Notes under the pieces: model-generated
What the model was told of the DNA's origin: nothing
The model's input: only the letters and a program-made list of their open reading frames with translations
The model's database searches: none
Origin: JBGPLJ01 sp035644395
GTDB lineage: Bacteria > Pseudomonadota > Gammaproteobacteria > Steroidobacterales > Steroidobacteraceae
DNA length: 64,000 nucleotides
Assembly (NCBI GenBank): GCA_035644395.1
Contig: DASQOR010000090.1
Coordinates: 153,515 to 217,514, forward strand
Reading direction: 5' to 3'
Shown here: piece after piece, positions 8,066-18,432 of the stretch
Numbering within the stretch: position 1 is the first letter of the stretch
Layout: every line of letters starts with the position of its first letter
Made by a program: the position numbers and the translations under genes

Positions 8066-8846
8066 GAACCGCCCATGCCGGAAGCGCGCGCGAGAAAGCC
8101 CGTTACGGCGGCGCAGAATTCGGCGGGATGCGAGAGGAACGGGGCGTGGCCCGCGCGCGGAATGACTTCGAGCCTCGCACCGGGAATTTCCGTGGCGATC
8201 GCGCGAGCGGCTCCCGGCGGCGTCATGCGGTCGTACTCGCCGGCGATGACGAGCGTCGGTAGTGCGATGCGCACAAGGCGCTTACGCAGGTCGGACTGCC
8301 TGAGGACTGCAAGTCCGGCGCGCAATGCCTCGAGCCGAGGCGGGCCACCCGCAAGCAACTTCTGCCGCAATTCCCGGAGCGTTGCGCGTGCTCGCTCGTC
8401 GCCCTTGGCCTGCAGGCCGAGGAATTCCCGCACCGTCGCTTCATAGTCCGATTCCAGCAGGCTCGCGAACTCGTCGACCGCGGATACCGGCAGGCCGTGC
8501 GGCCAGGCGTCGTCGCGCAGGAACCGCGGTGTGGTTGAGACGAGCACCAGGCGATCGACGACCGGTCGCGATGCCAAAGCGAGTTGCAGCGCTGCCATGC
8601 CGCCGAGCGACCAGCCGAGGAGCGAGCAGCCTGCCGGCAAGCTCGGCAGCAGGGCCTCGGCGAGCGACGGGAGATCGTGGAATTCCGGCGGCCAGTCGCT
8701 CGCGCCATGCCCGGGCAGATCGATGCGAATGACCGAGTGGTTGCGGGCGAGCGCCGGCACGACGGCATCCCACACCAGCGAATTGAGTGCCCAGCCGTGC
8801 AGCATGACCAGCGCCGGTCCCGATCCACTGCTCGTGACCCTGAGGC

Positions 8847-8850
<4 letters not shown>
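8062..8850 (-). CDS. bioH: Pimeloyl-ACP methyl ester carboxylesterase
   Basis: A 262-residue alpha/beta hydrolase. The oxyanion segment is LHGWALNSLVWD, the nucleophile Ser81 lies in GWSLGG, the acid is in AGEYDRMTPP, and the His is in RAGHAPFLSHP. The GWSLGG and HGWALNS motifs are characteristic of BioH. It cleaves the methyl ester of pimeloyl-ACP, ending the chain elongation started by BioC. The start at 8850 is chosen because it gives an ATGA overlap with the bioF stop; an upstream in-frame extension lies inside bioF. It sits between bioF and bioC in the biotin operon. Confidence 0.93.
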
Positions 8851-10022
<1,172 letters not shown>

Positions 10023-10028
10023 CGCGGT

Positions 10029-11015
10029 TCAGTCGGCGGTGCGCGCGCCTTCGGGCTTGATGCCGAGGCGCGCGAACAGGCCCCGGTCGTGGGCGACGTC
10101 CGGATTGCCGGTCGTCAGGAGCTTTTCGCCGTAGAAGATCGAATTGGCGCCGGCGAGGAAGCACAGCGCCTGCAGTTCGTCCGACATTTCCGTGCGCCCG
10201 GCGGAGAGGCGCACATGCGCCTTGGGCATGAGGATTCGGGCAGTGGCAATCGTGCGCACGAATTCGAGCGGGTCGAGCTTCTCGGTACCGGCGAGCGGCG
10301 TGCCTTCGACCCGCACGAGTTCGTTGATCGGCACGCTCTCGGGATGTTCTGCCAGTGTCGCAAGCCGCTGCAGGAATTCGACGCGATCCTGGCGCGTTTC
10401 GCCCATGCCGACGATGCCGCCGCAGCAGACGTGCATGCCGGCATCGCGCACGGCGTCGAGCGTGTCGAGCCGGTCCTGGTAGGTGCGCGTCGTGATGATG
10501 TCGCCGTAGAACGCTTCCGAGGTATCTAGATTGTGGTTGTAGTAGTCAAGGCCGGCGGCCTTCAGTGCCCGCGCCTGCGGCGCACTCAGCATGCCGAGCG
10601 TCGCGCAGGTCTCGAGGCCGAGCGCGCGTACCTCGCGCACCATGTCGACGATGGTTTCGAGCTGCTTGTCCTTTGGCGAGCGGTACGCCGCTCCCATGCA
10701 GAAGCGCGTCGCTCCCGCATCGCGGGCGGCGCGTGCACGCGCCACGACTTCCTCGACGCTCAACAGTTCCTCGCGCTCGACGCCCGTCGTGTAGCGCGCG
10801 CTCTGCGGGCAGTACGCACAGTCTTCCGGGCAGCCGCCGGTCTTGATGCTGAGGAGGGTGCTGACCTGGACTTCACTCGGCACGAAATACCGGCGGTGCA
10901 CGGACTGCGCCGTGTGCACGAGATCCATGAACGGCTGACCGTAGACGGCGGCGACTTCGGCGACCGTCCAGTCGTGCCGGGTGCCGTCGATGCGCGGGGC
11001 GGGATTGGCGTTCAT
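10029..11015 (-). CDS. bioB: Biotin synthase
   Basis: A radical SAM enzyme of about 328 residues that inserts sulfur into dethiobiotin. The SAM-cluster motif CPEDCAYC places cysteines at 62, 66 and 69. The second-cluster region (GAANSIFYGEKLLTTGNP), the YNHNLDTSEAFY segment and the CCGGIVGMGE motif are all present. The start at 11015 (MNANPAP) is preferred over one 14 codons upstream because the latter precedes the family's usual N-terminus. It is first in the operon, and a consensus-like promoter overlapped by a BirA operator lies about 75-125 bp upstream. Confidence 0.96.
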   Translation of the reverse strand: MNANPAPRIDGTRHDWTVAEVAAVYGQPFMDLVHTAQSVHRRYFVPSEVQVSTLLSIKTGGCPEDCAYCPQSARYTTGVEREELLSVEEVVARARAARDAGATRFCMGAAYRSPKDKQLETIVDMVREVRALGLETCATLGMLSAPQARALKAAGLDYYNHNLDTSEAFYGDIITTRTYQDRLDTLDAVRDAGMHVCCGGIVGMGETRQDRVEFLQRLATLAEHPESVPINELVRVEGTPLAGTEKLDPLEFVRTIATARILMPKAHVRLSAGRTEMSDELQALCFLAGANSIFYGEKLLTTGNPDVAHDRGLFARLGIKPEGARTAD

Positions 11016-11087
11016 CGATTTCCCTTGAGAGCCGCAGGTTCCAGGCATCGAGCGCACGCGCGGGCGGCGCTAGCCTGATCGCGCGCG

Positions 11088-11116
11088 AGTATCCGGAGCC
11101 GACCATCGAGTGTCAA
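11088..11116 (-). promoter_or_regulatory. Promoter of the biotin operon
   Basis: Read on the minus strand, TTGACA (plus-strand 11111-11116) is followed after exactly 17 nt by GATACT (11088-11093). The -35 box is a perfect sigma-70 consensus and the -10 box matches four of six positions. It points at bioB. Confidence 0.75.
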
Positions 11117-11142
11117 CCAATGACCCGCCTTCAGGTTCACAA
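11110..11142. promoter_or_regulatory. Probable BirA operator controlling the biotin operon
   Basis: GTGTCAACC (11110-11118) and GGTTCACAA (11134-11142) are near-inverted half-sites separated by 15 nt. This matches the known BirA pattern TTGTAAACC-N15-GGTTTACAA at most positions, including the AACC/GGTT cores. The left half-site covers the -35 box of the bioB promoter, so bound biotinyl-AMP-BirA would block it. The right half-site lies inside the annotated start of comF. Confidence 0.75.
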
Positions 11143-11866
11143 TTGCTTGCGGACCGTCCAGGGCTGGCTGCTGCCGCCGACCTGCATCCGCTGCGGCTCA
11201 TCCGGCCGCGCGCCCGCAGTCGACCTGTGTGCCGATTGCGAATCCGAATTCGCATTGAACGCCGCGGCCTGCCCGGCGTGTGCCGTGAGCCTGCCGTCAA
11301 ACATGGATGGCGCGTGCGCAGCCTGTCGGCGCCGGCCCCGCCCGTTCGATTCCGCCGTCGCGCCCTATCGATATGAGTATCCCGTCGACCGGCTGGTGTG
11401 GCGCTTCAAGTATGAAGGGCGCCTCGAGATCGGTCGCGTGCTCGCCGAACTCCTGGCCGGGGCGCTCGCGGCGCGGCGCGTGATGAAGCCCGACGCCCTG
11501 ATTCCCGTGCCGCTTGCCCTGGCAAAGCTGCGCGAGCGCGGCTTCAATCAGGCACTCGAACTGGCACGCCCGGTCGCGCGCGCACTCTCGATTCCCGTTC
11601 GCACGGACCTGTGCACGCGCGTACGCCTCACCGAGGACCAGGCGGGGCTCGCCGCGCGCGAACGCCGGCGGAACGTGCGCGGCGCGTTCGCGGCGTCCGA
11701 CCAGGCGGTGCCGCGTCACGTCGCGCTGATCGACGACGTCTTGACCACGGGCAGCACCTGCGAGGAACTCGCGCGCGAACTGAAGCGCGCGGGTGCGGTT
11801 CGCGTCGACGTGTGGGTGATCGCCCGGGCTAATGCCCGAACTGATAGTCGAGGGCGAGGCCGATGA
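11120..11866 (+). CDS. comF: ComF family phosphoribosyltransferase-like protein
   Basis: A 248-residue ComF protein, linked to DNA uptake and sometimes annotated as GntX. The N-terminal part is a four-cysteine zinc site (CIRCG, then CADC, CPACAV, CAACR). The C-terminal part is a type I phosphoribosyltransferase fold with the PRPP motif VALIDDVLTTGSTCEEL. Also visible is the family motif DALIPVPLALAKLRERGFNQALELAR. The ATG at 11120 lies within the BirA operator; a TTG at 11147 is a possible later start. The 3' end overlaps the convergent ubiA gene by 38 bases, and the last dozen residues look unlike other ComF proteins. Confidence 0.88.
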   Translation: MTRLQVHNCLRTVQGWLLPPTCIRCGSSGRAPAVDLCADCESEFALNAAACPACAVSLPSNMDGACAACRRRPRPFDSAVAPYRYEYPVDRLVWRFKYEGRLEIGRVLAELLAGALAARRVMKPDALIPVPLALAKLRERGFNQALELARPVARALSIPVRTDLCTRVRLTEDQAGLAARERRRNVRGAFAASDQAVPRHVALIDDVLTTGSTCEELARELKRAGAVRVDVWVIARANARTDSRGRGR

Positions 11867-12728
11867 AGACGGCCATGCCGAAATAGTTGTTGTTGAGGAA
11901 GGCGCGAAAGCAGCGGTCCGGTTCCCGCTTGCGGATGAGTATCTGCTGGTAGAGAAAAAAGATGGCGCCGGCAGCAAGGCCGAGGCCGTACCAGAAGCCG
12001 AGCCTGAGCTCGCGCCCCGCCAGACAAAGGCCGAACAGCACCATGAGCTGCATCACCGCGATGATCACCCGGTCCATGTCGCCGAACAGGATCGCGGTCG
12101 AGTGCACGCCGATCCTGAGGTCATCCTCGCGGTCGACCATGGCGTAGAGCGTGTCGTAGACGGCGACCCAGAGAATGGTCGTGAAGAAGATCACCCAGCC
12201 GATTTTCGGCACACCCCCCAGCTCCGCGGCGAACGCCATCGGCACACCCCAGGAGAACGCGGCGCCGAGATAGAACTGTGGCAGCGCGAAGAAACGCTTG
12301 ACGAACGGATAGCTCACGGCGATCGCGCAGCCGATGACGGCGAGCATCTGCGCGTAGCGGTTCAATTGCAGCGCGAGCGCGAGCGCAGCGATCGCCAGCA
12401 CGACAAAGACGCCGATCGCCTCGTAGGGCGAGATGCGGCGCGCGGCGAGCGGCCGGTCCCGCGTGCGTTTCACGTGCGGATCGAAGTCGCGGTCCGCATA
12501 GTCGTTGATGGCGCAGCCGGCCGAGCGCATGAGGGCGGTGCCCCCGACGAAGATGAGGAAGATGTTTTCTGACGGATGGCCCGCCGTCGCGATCCAGAGT
12601 GCCCAGAGCGTCGGCCACAGCAGCAGCCAGATGCCGATCGGCCGGTGCAGGCGCACGAGCAGCGCGTATTCACGCAGCGTGTTGCCCACGCGATCGATTG
12701 ACCGCCGGAGCGAATTCCCGACCGGCAT
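11829..12728 (-). CDS. ubiA: 4-hydroxybenzoate octaprenyltransferase
   Basis: A 299-residue inner-membrane prenyltransferase of ubiquinone synthesis. It has about eight helices. The first prenyl-diphosphate motif is INDYADRDFDPHVKRT and the second is YDTLYAMVDREDD, both Asp-rich and needed for magnesium. The RLHRPIGIWLLLWPTLWALW opening is typical of UbiA. The start at 12728 is chosen because AAGGTGG lies at good spacing upstream; an ATG nine codons earlier lies within the end of recG. The 3' end overlaps comF convergently. ubiA beside recG recurs in gammaproteobacteria. Confidence 0.94.
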   Translation of the reverse strand: MPVGNSLRRSIDRVGNTLREYALLVRLHRPIGIWLLLWPTLWALWIATAGHPSENIFLIFVGGTALMRSAGCAINDYADRDFDPHVKRTRDRPLAARRISPYEAIGVFVVLAIAALALALQLNRYAQMLAVIGCAIAVSYPFVKRFFALPQFYLGAAFSWGVPMAFAAELGGVPKIGWVIFFTTILWVAVYDTLYAMVDREDDLRIGVHSTAILFGDMDRVIIAVMQLMVLFGLCLAGRELRLGFWYGLGLAAGAIFFLYQQILIRKREPDRCFRAFLNNNYFGMAVFIGLALDYQFGH

Positions 12729-12732
12729 CCGC

Positions 12733-14859
12733 TCAGCCCACCTTGCCGTATTCACTGCTGATCCCGATCCAGCGCGTCATGAGGGGCGCTATGTTATCCG
12801 GATACAGGTCCTGCATCAGCACGGCTGCGCGCTGCACGCGGGGCAGCAGATCCGCATCGCGCAGCAGATCCGCGACGCGCATTTCGACCAGGCCTGTCTG
12901 GCGCGTTCCGAGGAGCTCGCCCGGTCCACGAAGTTCAAGGTCCTTGCGCGCGACTTCGAATCCGTCGTTGGTCGCGCGCAGCACGCCGAGCCGCTCGCGC
13001 GCCATGTCACCGAGCGGCGGCCGGTAGAGCAGCACGCAGGTACTCTCCGCCTGGCCGCGGCCGACACGGCCGCGCAACTGATGCAGTTGCGCGAGCCCCA
13101 TGCGTTCGGCGTTGTCGATCACCATGAGGCTCGCATTGGGCACATCGACTCCGACCTCGATCACGGTCGTCGCGACGAGGACCTGCAGGTCGCCGCTCTT
13201 GAAGCGCTGCATGGCCGCGTCCTTCTCGCGCGGCGGCATCCGGCCATGGATGAGGCCGACGCGAATGCGCGGCAGCGCTCCGGCCAGCTGGGCCGCCATT
13301 TCCTCGGCGGCTTGCTGGTCGAGGTCCTCCGACTCCTCGATGAGCGGGCAGACCCAGTACACCTGGCGGCCGTCCGTGCACGCATGATTGATGCGCTCGA
13401 CGACCTCGCTGCGCCGGCTCTGCGGCAGCACCACCGTCTTGATCGGGGTGCGGCCCGGCGGCAATTCGTCGATGACCGAGACATCGAGGTCCGCGTAGGC
13501 CGTCATCGCCAGGGTTCTCGGAATCGGCGTTGCGGTCATGATGAGCTGATGGGCGAAGCGCTGATCGCGCTCGCCCTTGGCGCGCAGGCGTCGTCGCTGC
13601 TCGACGCCGAAGCGGTGCTGTTCGTCGATGATCGCAAGCGCGAGGCGGGCGAAATCGACGCCTTCCTGGAAAAGCGCGTGGGTGCCCACGATGATCGGGA
13701 CGTCGCCGCCGGCGACTGCCGCCAGCAGGTCCTTGCGTGCCCGCCCGGTGACCTTGCCGGTGAACAAGGCGACCGCCTGCTTGAGGGGCGTGAACCAGCG
13801 CGCGAAATTCTCCGCGTGCTGCTCGGCGAGCAATTCCGTCGGCGCCATCACGGCGACCTGGCGGCCGCTGCCGACTGTGCGCGCTGCCGCGAGTGCCGCG
13901 ACGATGGTTTTGCCGGATCCGACGTCGCCCTGGATGAGGCGGAGCATCGGGCGCTCGCGTGCGAGGTCACGATCGATCTCCTCCCGCACGCGCCGCTGCG
14001 CTCCGGTCAATGTGAATGACAGACTTCGCTCGAGGCGAGCCGCGAGTCTCCCGTCGGCCAGCGGCCAGGCGGACTCCTTGTCCACTTCCAGGCGCAGCTG
14101 ACGCAGGCTCAGCTGCTGCGCCAGCAGCTCTTCGAATGCCAGCCGTCGTTGTGCGGGATGGCGGCGCCGCGCAAGCTCATCGAGATTGGCGGTCGCCGGC
14201 GGGCGGTGGACGAAACGCAGCGCCTCGGTGAGCGACGGCAGTTGCAGCTCTCCTGTTACCGAGTCCGGCAGCCAGTCCCTGACCTCGCCATCGCCCAGCA
14301 CTCCAAGCGCGAGTGTCGTGAGTGCGCGCAAGCGCCCCTGCTGCAGTCCTTCGGTCGTCGGATAGACCGGCGTCAGCGCCTGATCGACCGGCAGCGCCTC
14401 CGCGCCGTCGACCCGCCGATATTCCGGATGCACGATCTCGAGCCCGGTCGGACCGCGGCGGACCTCTCCATAGAGGCGGAGCCTCGTACCGCGCGCGAGC
14501 CCCGCCTGCTGACGCGCGTTGAAGTAGAAGAAGCGCAGCGTGAGCCAGCCGGACCCGTCCGTGACGCGGCACAGGAGCTGCCGTCGCCCGCGGTATACGA
14601 CCTCGCTCAGCTCGACCGTCGCTTCAATGGATGCGCGCGCTCCATCCGTGAGCTCGCCGATCGGGCGCACGCGTGTCCGGTCTTCGTAGCGCAGCGGCAG
14701 CAGGAACCAGAGGTCCTGCACCGTCCGCACATTGAGATTCTCGAGGCGCGCGGCCAGCGACTCGCCGACGCCGGCGAGGCTCGTCACGGATCGCAGCTCA
14801 GGTGCGATCACCGCGGCGGCGGGTGGACGAGCGGCCGGTGTTCGAGTCCGGCTCGCCAA
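12733..14859 (-). CDS. recG: ATP-dependent DNA helicase RecG
   Basis: A 708-residue SF2 helicase that remodels stalled forks and Holliday junctions. The N-terminal wedge (OB-fold) domain spans about residues 20-220, followed by the helicase core. Motif I is LIQGDVGSGKTIVAALAA, motif Ia is MAPTELLAEQHAENF, motif II is DEQHRFGVEQR, motif III is MTATPIPRTLAM, and motif VI is HQLRGRVGRG. The TRG motif region after motif VI is present. The length is slightly above E. coli RecG. It is followed closely by ubiA and preceded by the ridA-like gene, two bases away. Confidence 0.96.
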   Translation of the reverse strand: MASRTRTPAARPPAAAVIAPELRSVTSLAGVGESLAARLENLNVRTVQDLWFLLPLRYEDRTRVRPIGELTDGARASIEATVELSEVVYRGRRQLLCRVTDGSGWLTLRFFYFNARQQAGLARGTRLRLYGEVRRGPTGLEIVHPEYRRVDGAEALPVDQALTPVYPTTEGLQQGRLRALTTLALGVLGDGEVRDWLPDSVTGELQLPSLTEALRFVHRPPATANLDELARRRHPAQRRLAFEELLAQQLSLRQLRLEVDKESAWPLADGRLAARLERSLSFTLTGAQRRVREEIDRDLARERPMLRLIQGDVGSGKTIVAALAAARTVGSGRQVAVMAPTELLAEQHAENFARWFTPLKQAVALFTGKVTGRARKDLLAAVAGGDVPIIVGTHALFQEGVDFARLALAIIDEQHRFGVEQRRRLRAKGERDQRFAHQLIMTATPIPRTLAMTAYADLDVSVIDELPPGRTPIKTVVLPQSRRSEVVERINHACTDGRQVYWVCPLIEESEDLDQQAAEEMAAQLAGALPRIRVGLIHGRMPPREKDAAMQRFKSGDLQVLVATTVIEVGVDVPNASLMVIDNAERMGLAQLHQLRGRVGRGQAESTCVLLYRPPLGDMARERLGVLRATNDGFEVARKDLELRGPGELLGTRQTGLVEMRVADLLRDADLLPRVQRAAVLMQDLYPDNIAPLMTRWIGISSEYGKVG

Positions 14860-14861
14860 GG

Positions 14862-15257
14862 TCAGCTCGGGCGGTGAAGGATGCAGTCGATCTCGACGCG
14901 CGCACCCCGCGGCAGGGAGGCAATGCCGACGGTCGAACGCGTCGGATACGGCTCACGCAGATATTCGGTCATCACCTGGTTCACGACCGGGAAATGGGCG
15001 AGATCGATCAGGAAGACCGTGAAGCGAACCGCGTCATTGAGACTGCAGCCGGCCGCCTCGGCGATCGCCTTGAGATTGTCGAAGACCCTGCGGATCTGAA
15101 GCTCGATGTCGTCCGACACCAGCTGGCCCGTCGCGGGATCGAGCGGGACCTGGCCCGAGACGTATACCGAGTCGCCTGCGCGCACGGCCTGGGAATAAGT
15201 GCCGGCCGCCTTGGGCGCGCCCGCCGTCGCAATGATTTCGCGCTTCATGCTTGCCAT
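14862..15257 (-). CDS. RidA family reactive intermediate deaminase
   Basis: A 131-residue RidA/YjgF protein that hydrolyses enamine and imine intermediates such as those from threonine dehydratase. Visible hallmarks are IIATAGAPKAAGTYSQAVRAGD, VYVSGQVPLDP, and the C-terminal signature YPTRSTVGIASLPRGARVEIDCI, which includes the substrate Arg and Glu. The cytosolic trimer is inferred from the family. An alternative start at 15248 gives MKREIIATAG, which matches the family N-terminus equally well. It lies between spoT and recG with gaps of only one to two bases, as in many gammaproteobacteria. Confidence 0.93.
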   Translation of the reverse strand: MASMKREIIATAGAPKAAGTYSQAVRAGDSVYVSGQVPLDPATGQLVSDDIELQIRRVFDNLKAIAEAAGCSLNDAVRFTVFLIDLAHFPVVNQVMTEYLREPYPTRSTVGIASLPRGARVEIDCILHRPS

Positions 15258-15258
15258 T

Positions 15259-17421
15259 CTAGGCCAGCGTGCGGGTGACCCGCATGACGTCCGGCATGTT
15301 GCGGATCATGCGCATGACCCGGGCGAGCTGCTTGCGGTCACGCACCTGCAGCTCGAAGTTCATGATCGACGTGTCGCCATCGCGGCTCGAGAGGGTGACG
15401 TGATCGATGTTGGTCTGCGTATCGGCGATGGCCGCCGCCACCTGCGCGAGCACACCCATCTTGTTGATCACTTCGACGCGGATCTCGGAGCTGAAGAGCC
15501 GCTCGAGCGCCTTCTCCCAGGCGACCGAGATCCATTTTTCCGGCTGTTTGCGAAATCCCGTGACGTTATGGCAGTTCTGCCGGTGGATCACGACCCCGCG
15601 GCCGCTCGACAGGTTCGCCATGATCGGATCGTTCGGGATCGGGAAGCAGCAGCGCGCATAGGAGACGACCAGGCCCTCGGTGCCGGCAATCACAATAGGC
15701 GTCGCATCCCGACCCGACCCGCCTTCCTTGCCGGCGTCGTGTCCGGGCAGGAGGGCGCGGGCAACGAGCGGCGCGAGACGTTCGCCGAGACCGATCTTTT
15801 CGAAGAGGTCCTCCGGACTCGCGAGACCGAATTCCGTGGCTGCGCCCTTCTGGCGCTCGACCGGGACCTTCTTGAGCGTCAGCTCGAATTCCTCGAGCGC
15901 CTGGTTCAGCATCTTGCGGCCAAGCTCGATGGCCTCGGAGCGCTGCATGTTCTTCAGGTACGCGCGGATGGCGCTGCGCGCTTTGGCGCTGACGACGAAA
16001 TTCACCCAGCTCGGATTCGGGCGCGCACCCTTCGCCGTGATGATCTCCACCGTCTGGCCGTTACGCAGCGTCGTGCGCAGCGGCACCAGCCGGCGGTCGA
16101 TTTTCGCCGCGACACATCGATTGCCGATGTCCGTGTGCACCGCGTACGCGAAGTCGACTGCGGTCGCTCCGCGCGGCAGCCGCAGGATCTCGCCGCGCGG
16201 CGTGAACACGTAGACCTTGTCCGGAAAGAGGTCGACCTTGACGCTCTCGAGGAATTCCTCGCTGTTGCCGCCTTCCTGGATCTCGACGAGCTGCGACAGC
16301 CACTGGCGTGCGTGATCGGCGGGCGTGCTCGATGCTTCCGGCCCCCCCTTGTATTTCCAGTGCGCGGCGATGCCGGCCTCGGCGACCTTGTGCATGTCCT
16401 CGGTGCGGATCTGCACCTCGATCGGAATGCCGTTCGGGCCGAAGAGCGTCGTGTGCAGCGACTGGTAGCCGTTGATGCGGGCGATCGCGATGTAGTCCTT
16501 GAAGCGGCCGGGCATCGGCTTGTAGACCCCGTGCACGACGCCGAGCGCGCGATAACAGGTGTCGACGGTGTCGACGACGATGCGAAATCCGTAGACGTCG
16601 ACGATCTCGTTGAGCGCGAGGCCCTTGTTGCGCATCTTCTTGTAGACGCTGTAGAGATGCTTCTCGCGCCCGTCGAGCAGCGCCTTGATGCCGCTCTTCG
16701 CGAGCGCACCCTTCAGGGCCTCGGAGATCTTGCCGAGGAATTGCTTCTGGTTGCCGCGCGCGCGCTTTAGCTCCTTCTCGAGCACGCGGTAGCGATGCGG
16801 GTAGAGCGCGCGAAAACCGAGGTCTTCGAGCTCGAGCTTGATCGTGTAGAGGCCGAGGCGCTCCGCGATCGGTGCGTAGATCTCGAGCGTCTCGACCGCG
16901 ATGGCTCGCCGCTTCGGCGCCGGCACCGACCCGAGCGTGCGCATGTTGTGCGTGCGATCCGCGAGTTTCACCAGCACGACGCGGATGTCGCGCACCATGG
17001 CGAGCAGCATCTTGCGGAAGCTCTCGGCCTGGGCCTCCTTGCGGCTCTTGAAGTGAATCTGGTCGAGCTTGGTGACGCCGTCGACGAGCTCGGCGACTTC
17101 CGCTCCAAAGCGGGTGGCGACTTCCGTCTTGGCCGTCGGCGTGTCTTCGATGACGTCGTGCAGGATCGCCGCCATCAGGGTCTCGGCGTCCATATGCAGT
17201 TCCGCGAGGATGTTCGCGGCTGCAACCGGATGGGAGATATAGGGCTCGCCCGACAGCCGCTTCTGGCCGCGGTGCGCTTCGGCGCCGAATTCGTAGGCCG
17301 CCTGCACCCGCTCCACCTGCTCGGGCGGCAGGTAGCTCTCGACGGTCGAGATCAGCTGATTGATGCCCGTGGCGCGTCTTCCGCCAGGCAAGAAGCCCAG
17401 AATGGAAGACGCATAGTCCAC
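15259..17421 (-). CDS. spoT: Bifunctional (p)ppGpp synthetase/hydrolase
   Basis: A 720-residue RelA/SpoT homologue. The HD hydrolase domain comes first (HRGQKRLSGEPYISHP, then AAILHDVIEDT with the HD pair), then the synthetase domain (ARINGYQSLHTTLFGPNGIPIEVQIRT split by its G-loop). A TGS domain follows (VYVFTPRGEILRLPRGATAVDFAYAVHTDIG region, about 400-455). A conserved Cys-containing helical/zinc-finger part (YARCCFPIPND) and a C-terminal ACT domain end the protein. Intact HD residues mean it can hydrolyse (p)ppGpp. It forms a cluster with rpoZ and gmk, as in E. coli, and sets alarmone levels in starvation. Confidence 0.95.
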   Translation of the reverse strand: MDYASSILGFLPGGRRATGINQLISTVESYLPPEQVERVQAAYEFGAEAHRGQKRLSGEPYISHPVAAANILAELHMDAETLMAAILHDVIEDTPTAKTEVATRFGAEVAELVDGVTKLDQIHFKSRKEAQAESFRKMLLAMVRDIRVVLVKLADRTHNMRTLGSVPAPKRRAIAVETLEIYAPIAERLGLYTIKLELEDLGFRALYPHRYRVLEKELKRARGNQKQFLGKISEALKGALAKSGIKALLDGREKHLYSVYKKMRNKGLALNEIVDVYGFRIVVDTVDTCYRALGVVHGVYKPMPGRFKDYIAIARINGYQSLHTTLFGPNGIPIEVQIRTEDMHKVAEAGIAAHWKYKGGPEASSTPADHARQWLSQLVEIQEGGNSEEFLESVKVDLFPDKVYVFTPRGEILRLPRGATAVDFAYAVHTDIGNRCVAAKIDRRLVPLRTTLRNGQTVEIITAKGARPNPSWVNFVVSAKARSAIRAYLKNMQRSEAIELGRKMLNQALEEFELTLKKVPVERQKGAATEFGLASPEDLFEKIGLGERLAPLVARALLPGHDAGKEGGSGRDATPIVIAGTEGLVVSYARCCFPIPNDPIMANLSSGRGVVIHRQNCHNVTGFRKQPEKWISVAWEKALERLFSSEIRVEVINKMGVLAQVAAAIADTQTNIDHVTLSSRDGDTSIMNFELQVRDRKQLARVMRMIRNMPDVMRVTRTLA

Positions 17422-17442
17422 GGACTCGCCTCCTTGCGGCGG

Positions 17443-17721
17443 TTACTCCCCGAGGCCGAGTTGCGGCGCGCGGAAGTCGAGGGCGGGTTCGAACTCCATC
17501 GCCGGCGGTTCCGGCTGCGGATCCGGCTCCTCGAGCATGGCGGGAGTGACGTGGCCTTCTGCGATTTCGCGCAGGGCTACGACCGTGGGCTTGTCGTTTT
17601 CCCAGTCGACCATCGGTTCGGCGCCGTTCGCAAGCCGGCGGGCACGCTTGGCGGCCAGCAACACGAGCTGGAACAGGTTATCGACGTTCTGCAGGCAGTC
17701 TTCGACGGTGATACGGGCCAT
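17443..17721 (-). CDS. rpoZ: DNA-directed RNA polymerase omega subunit
   Basis: A 92-residue omega subunit with MARITVEDCLQNVDNLFQLVLLAAKRARRL and KPTVVALREIAEGHV, both diagnostic of RpoZ. It assists assembly of the beta-prime subunit and forms part of the ppGpp binding site on RNA polymerase. The C-terminal Pro/Glu-rich tail is variable. It sits between gmk (66 bases upstream) and spoT (21 bases downstream), linking the alarmone enzyme with its target. Confidence 0.95.
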   Translation of the reverse strand: MARITVEDCLQNVDNLFQLVLLAAKRARRLANGAEPMVDWENDKPTVVALREIAEGHVTPAMLEEPDPQPEPPAMEFEPALDFRAPQLGLGE

Positions 17722-17787
17722 GACGAGCGCAATCCGGGGGGAGTGGAACGGACGCGAAGTGTATGGAAACTGGCCCCGAATTGCCAG

Positions 17788-18432
17788 CTAATCCAGCAGC
17801 TTGCGCGCATGCCGGATAAGCGCTGGCTGGCCGCTTTTCGAGCCTGCGCCGCGCCCCTCCACGATGCTCTTGAGGTCGCCGAGCGCACGCTCGAAGTCAT
17901 CGTTGACCACGAGGTATTCGAAGTCCTGCCAATGGGATAGCTCGGTCACGGAGTCCTTGAGGCGCCGGGCGATCACCTCCTCGGTGTCGGTTCCACGTGC
18001 CCTGAGGCGCTGCTCCAGGGCGGAGCGCGAGGGCGGCAGGATGAAGGTCGTAATGGCCTCCGGCAGCGCCTTGCGGATCTGCGCCGCCCCCTGCCAGTCG
18101 ATCTCAAGCAGCAGGTCCTGTCCGCGGCCAAGCGCAGCTTCCACCTGTTCCCGGCCCGTGCCGTAGCGATTGTCGAAAACAGTCGCGTGTTCGAGGAATG
18201 CCCCGCGCCTCACCATTTGCTCGAACGCCTCACGGCTGACGAAGTGATAGTCACGGCCGTCGTGCTCCGTTGGCCGCCGGCTGCGTGTCGTGAAGGAAGT
18301 CGATACGGCGAGCGTGGGGATGGCCGCCATCAGCGCCTTTACGAGCGACGTCTTGCCCGTGCCGGACGGGGCGGCGATGACGAAGAGCCTGCCGCGCGAC
18401 GCCGATCCGGATTGGCCAGCCGGCGGCGTCAT
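17788..18432 (-). CDS. gmk: Guanylate kinase
   Basis: A 214-residue enzyme that phosphorylates GMP to GDP. The P-loop is APSGTGKTSLVKAL near residues 19-31. The GMP-binding region includes STSFTTRSRRPTEHDGRDYHFVSREAF. LLEIDWQGAAQIR and the lid Arg-rich segment follow. It overlaps the yicC-type gene by four bases (18429-18432), so the two are co-translated. Its product feeds GTP and hence (p)ppGpp synthesis by the neighbouring SpoT. Confidence 0.95.
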   Translation of the reverse strand: MTPPAGQSGSASRGRLFVIAAPSGTGKTSLVKALMAAIPTLAVSTSFTTRSRRPTEHDGRDYHFVSREAFEQMVRRGAFLEHATVFDNRYGTGREQVEAALGRGQDLLLEIDWQGAAQIRKALPEAITTFILPPSRSALEQRLRARGTDTEEVIARRLKDSVTELSHWQDFEYLVVNDDFERALGDLKSIVEGRGAGSKSGQPALIRHARKLLD

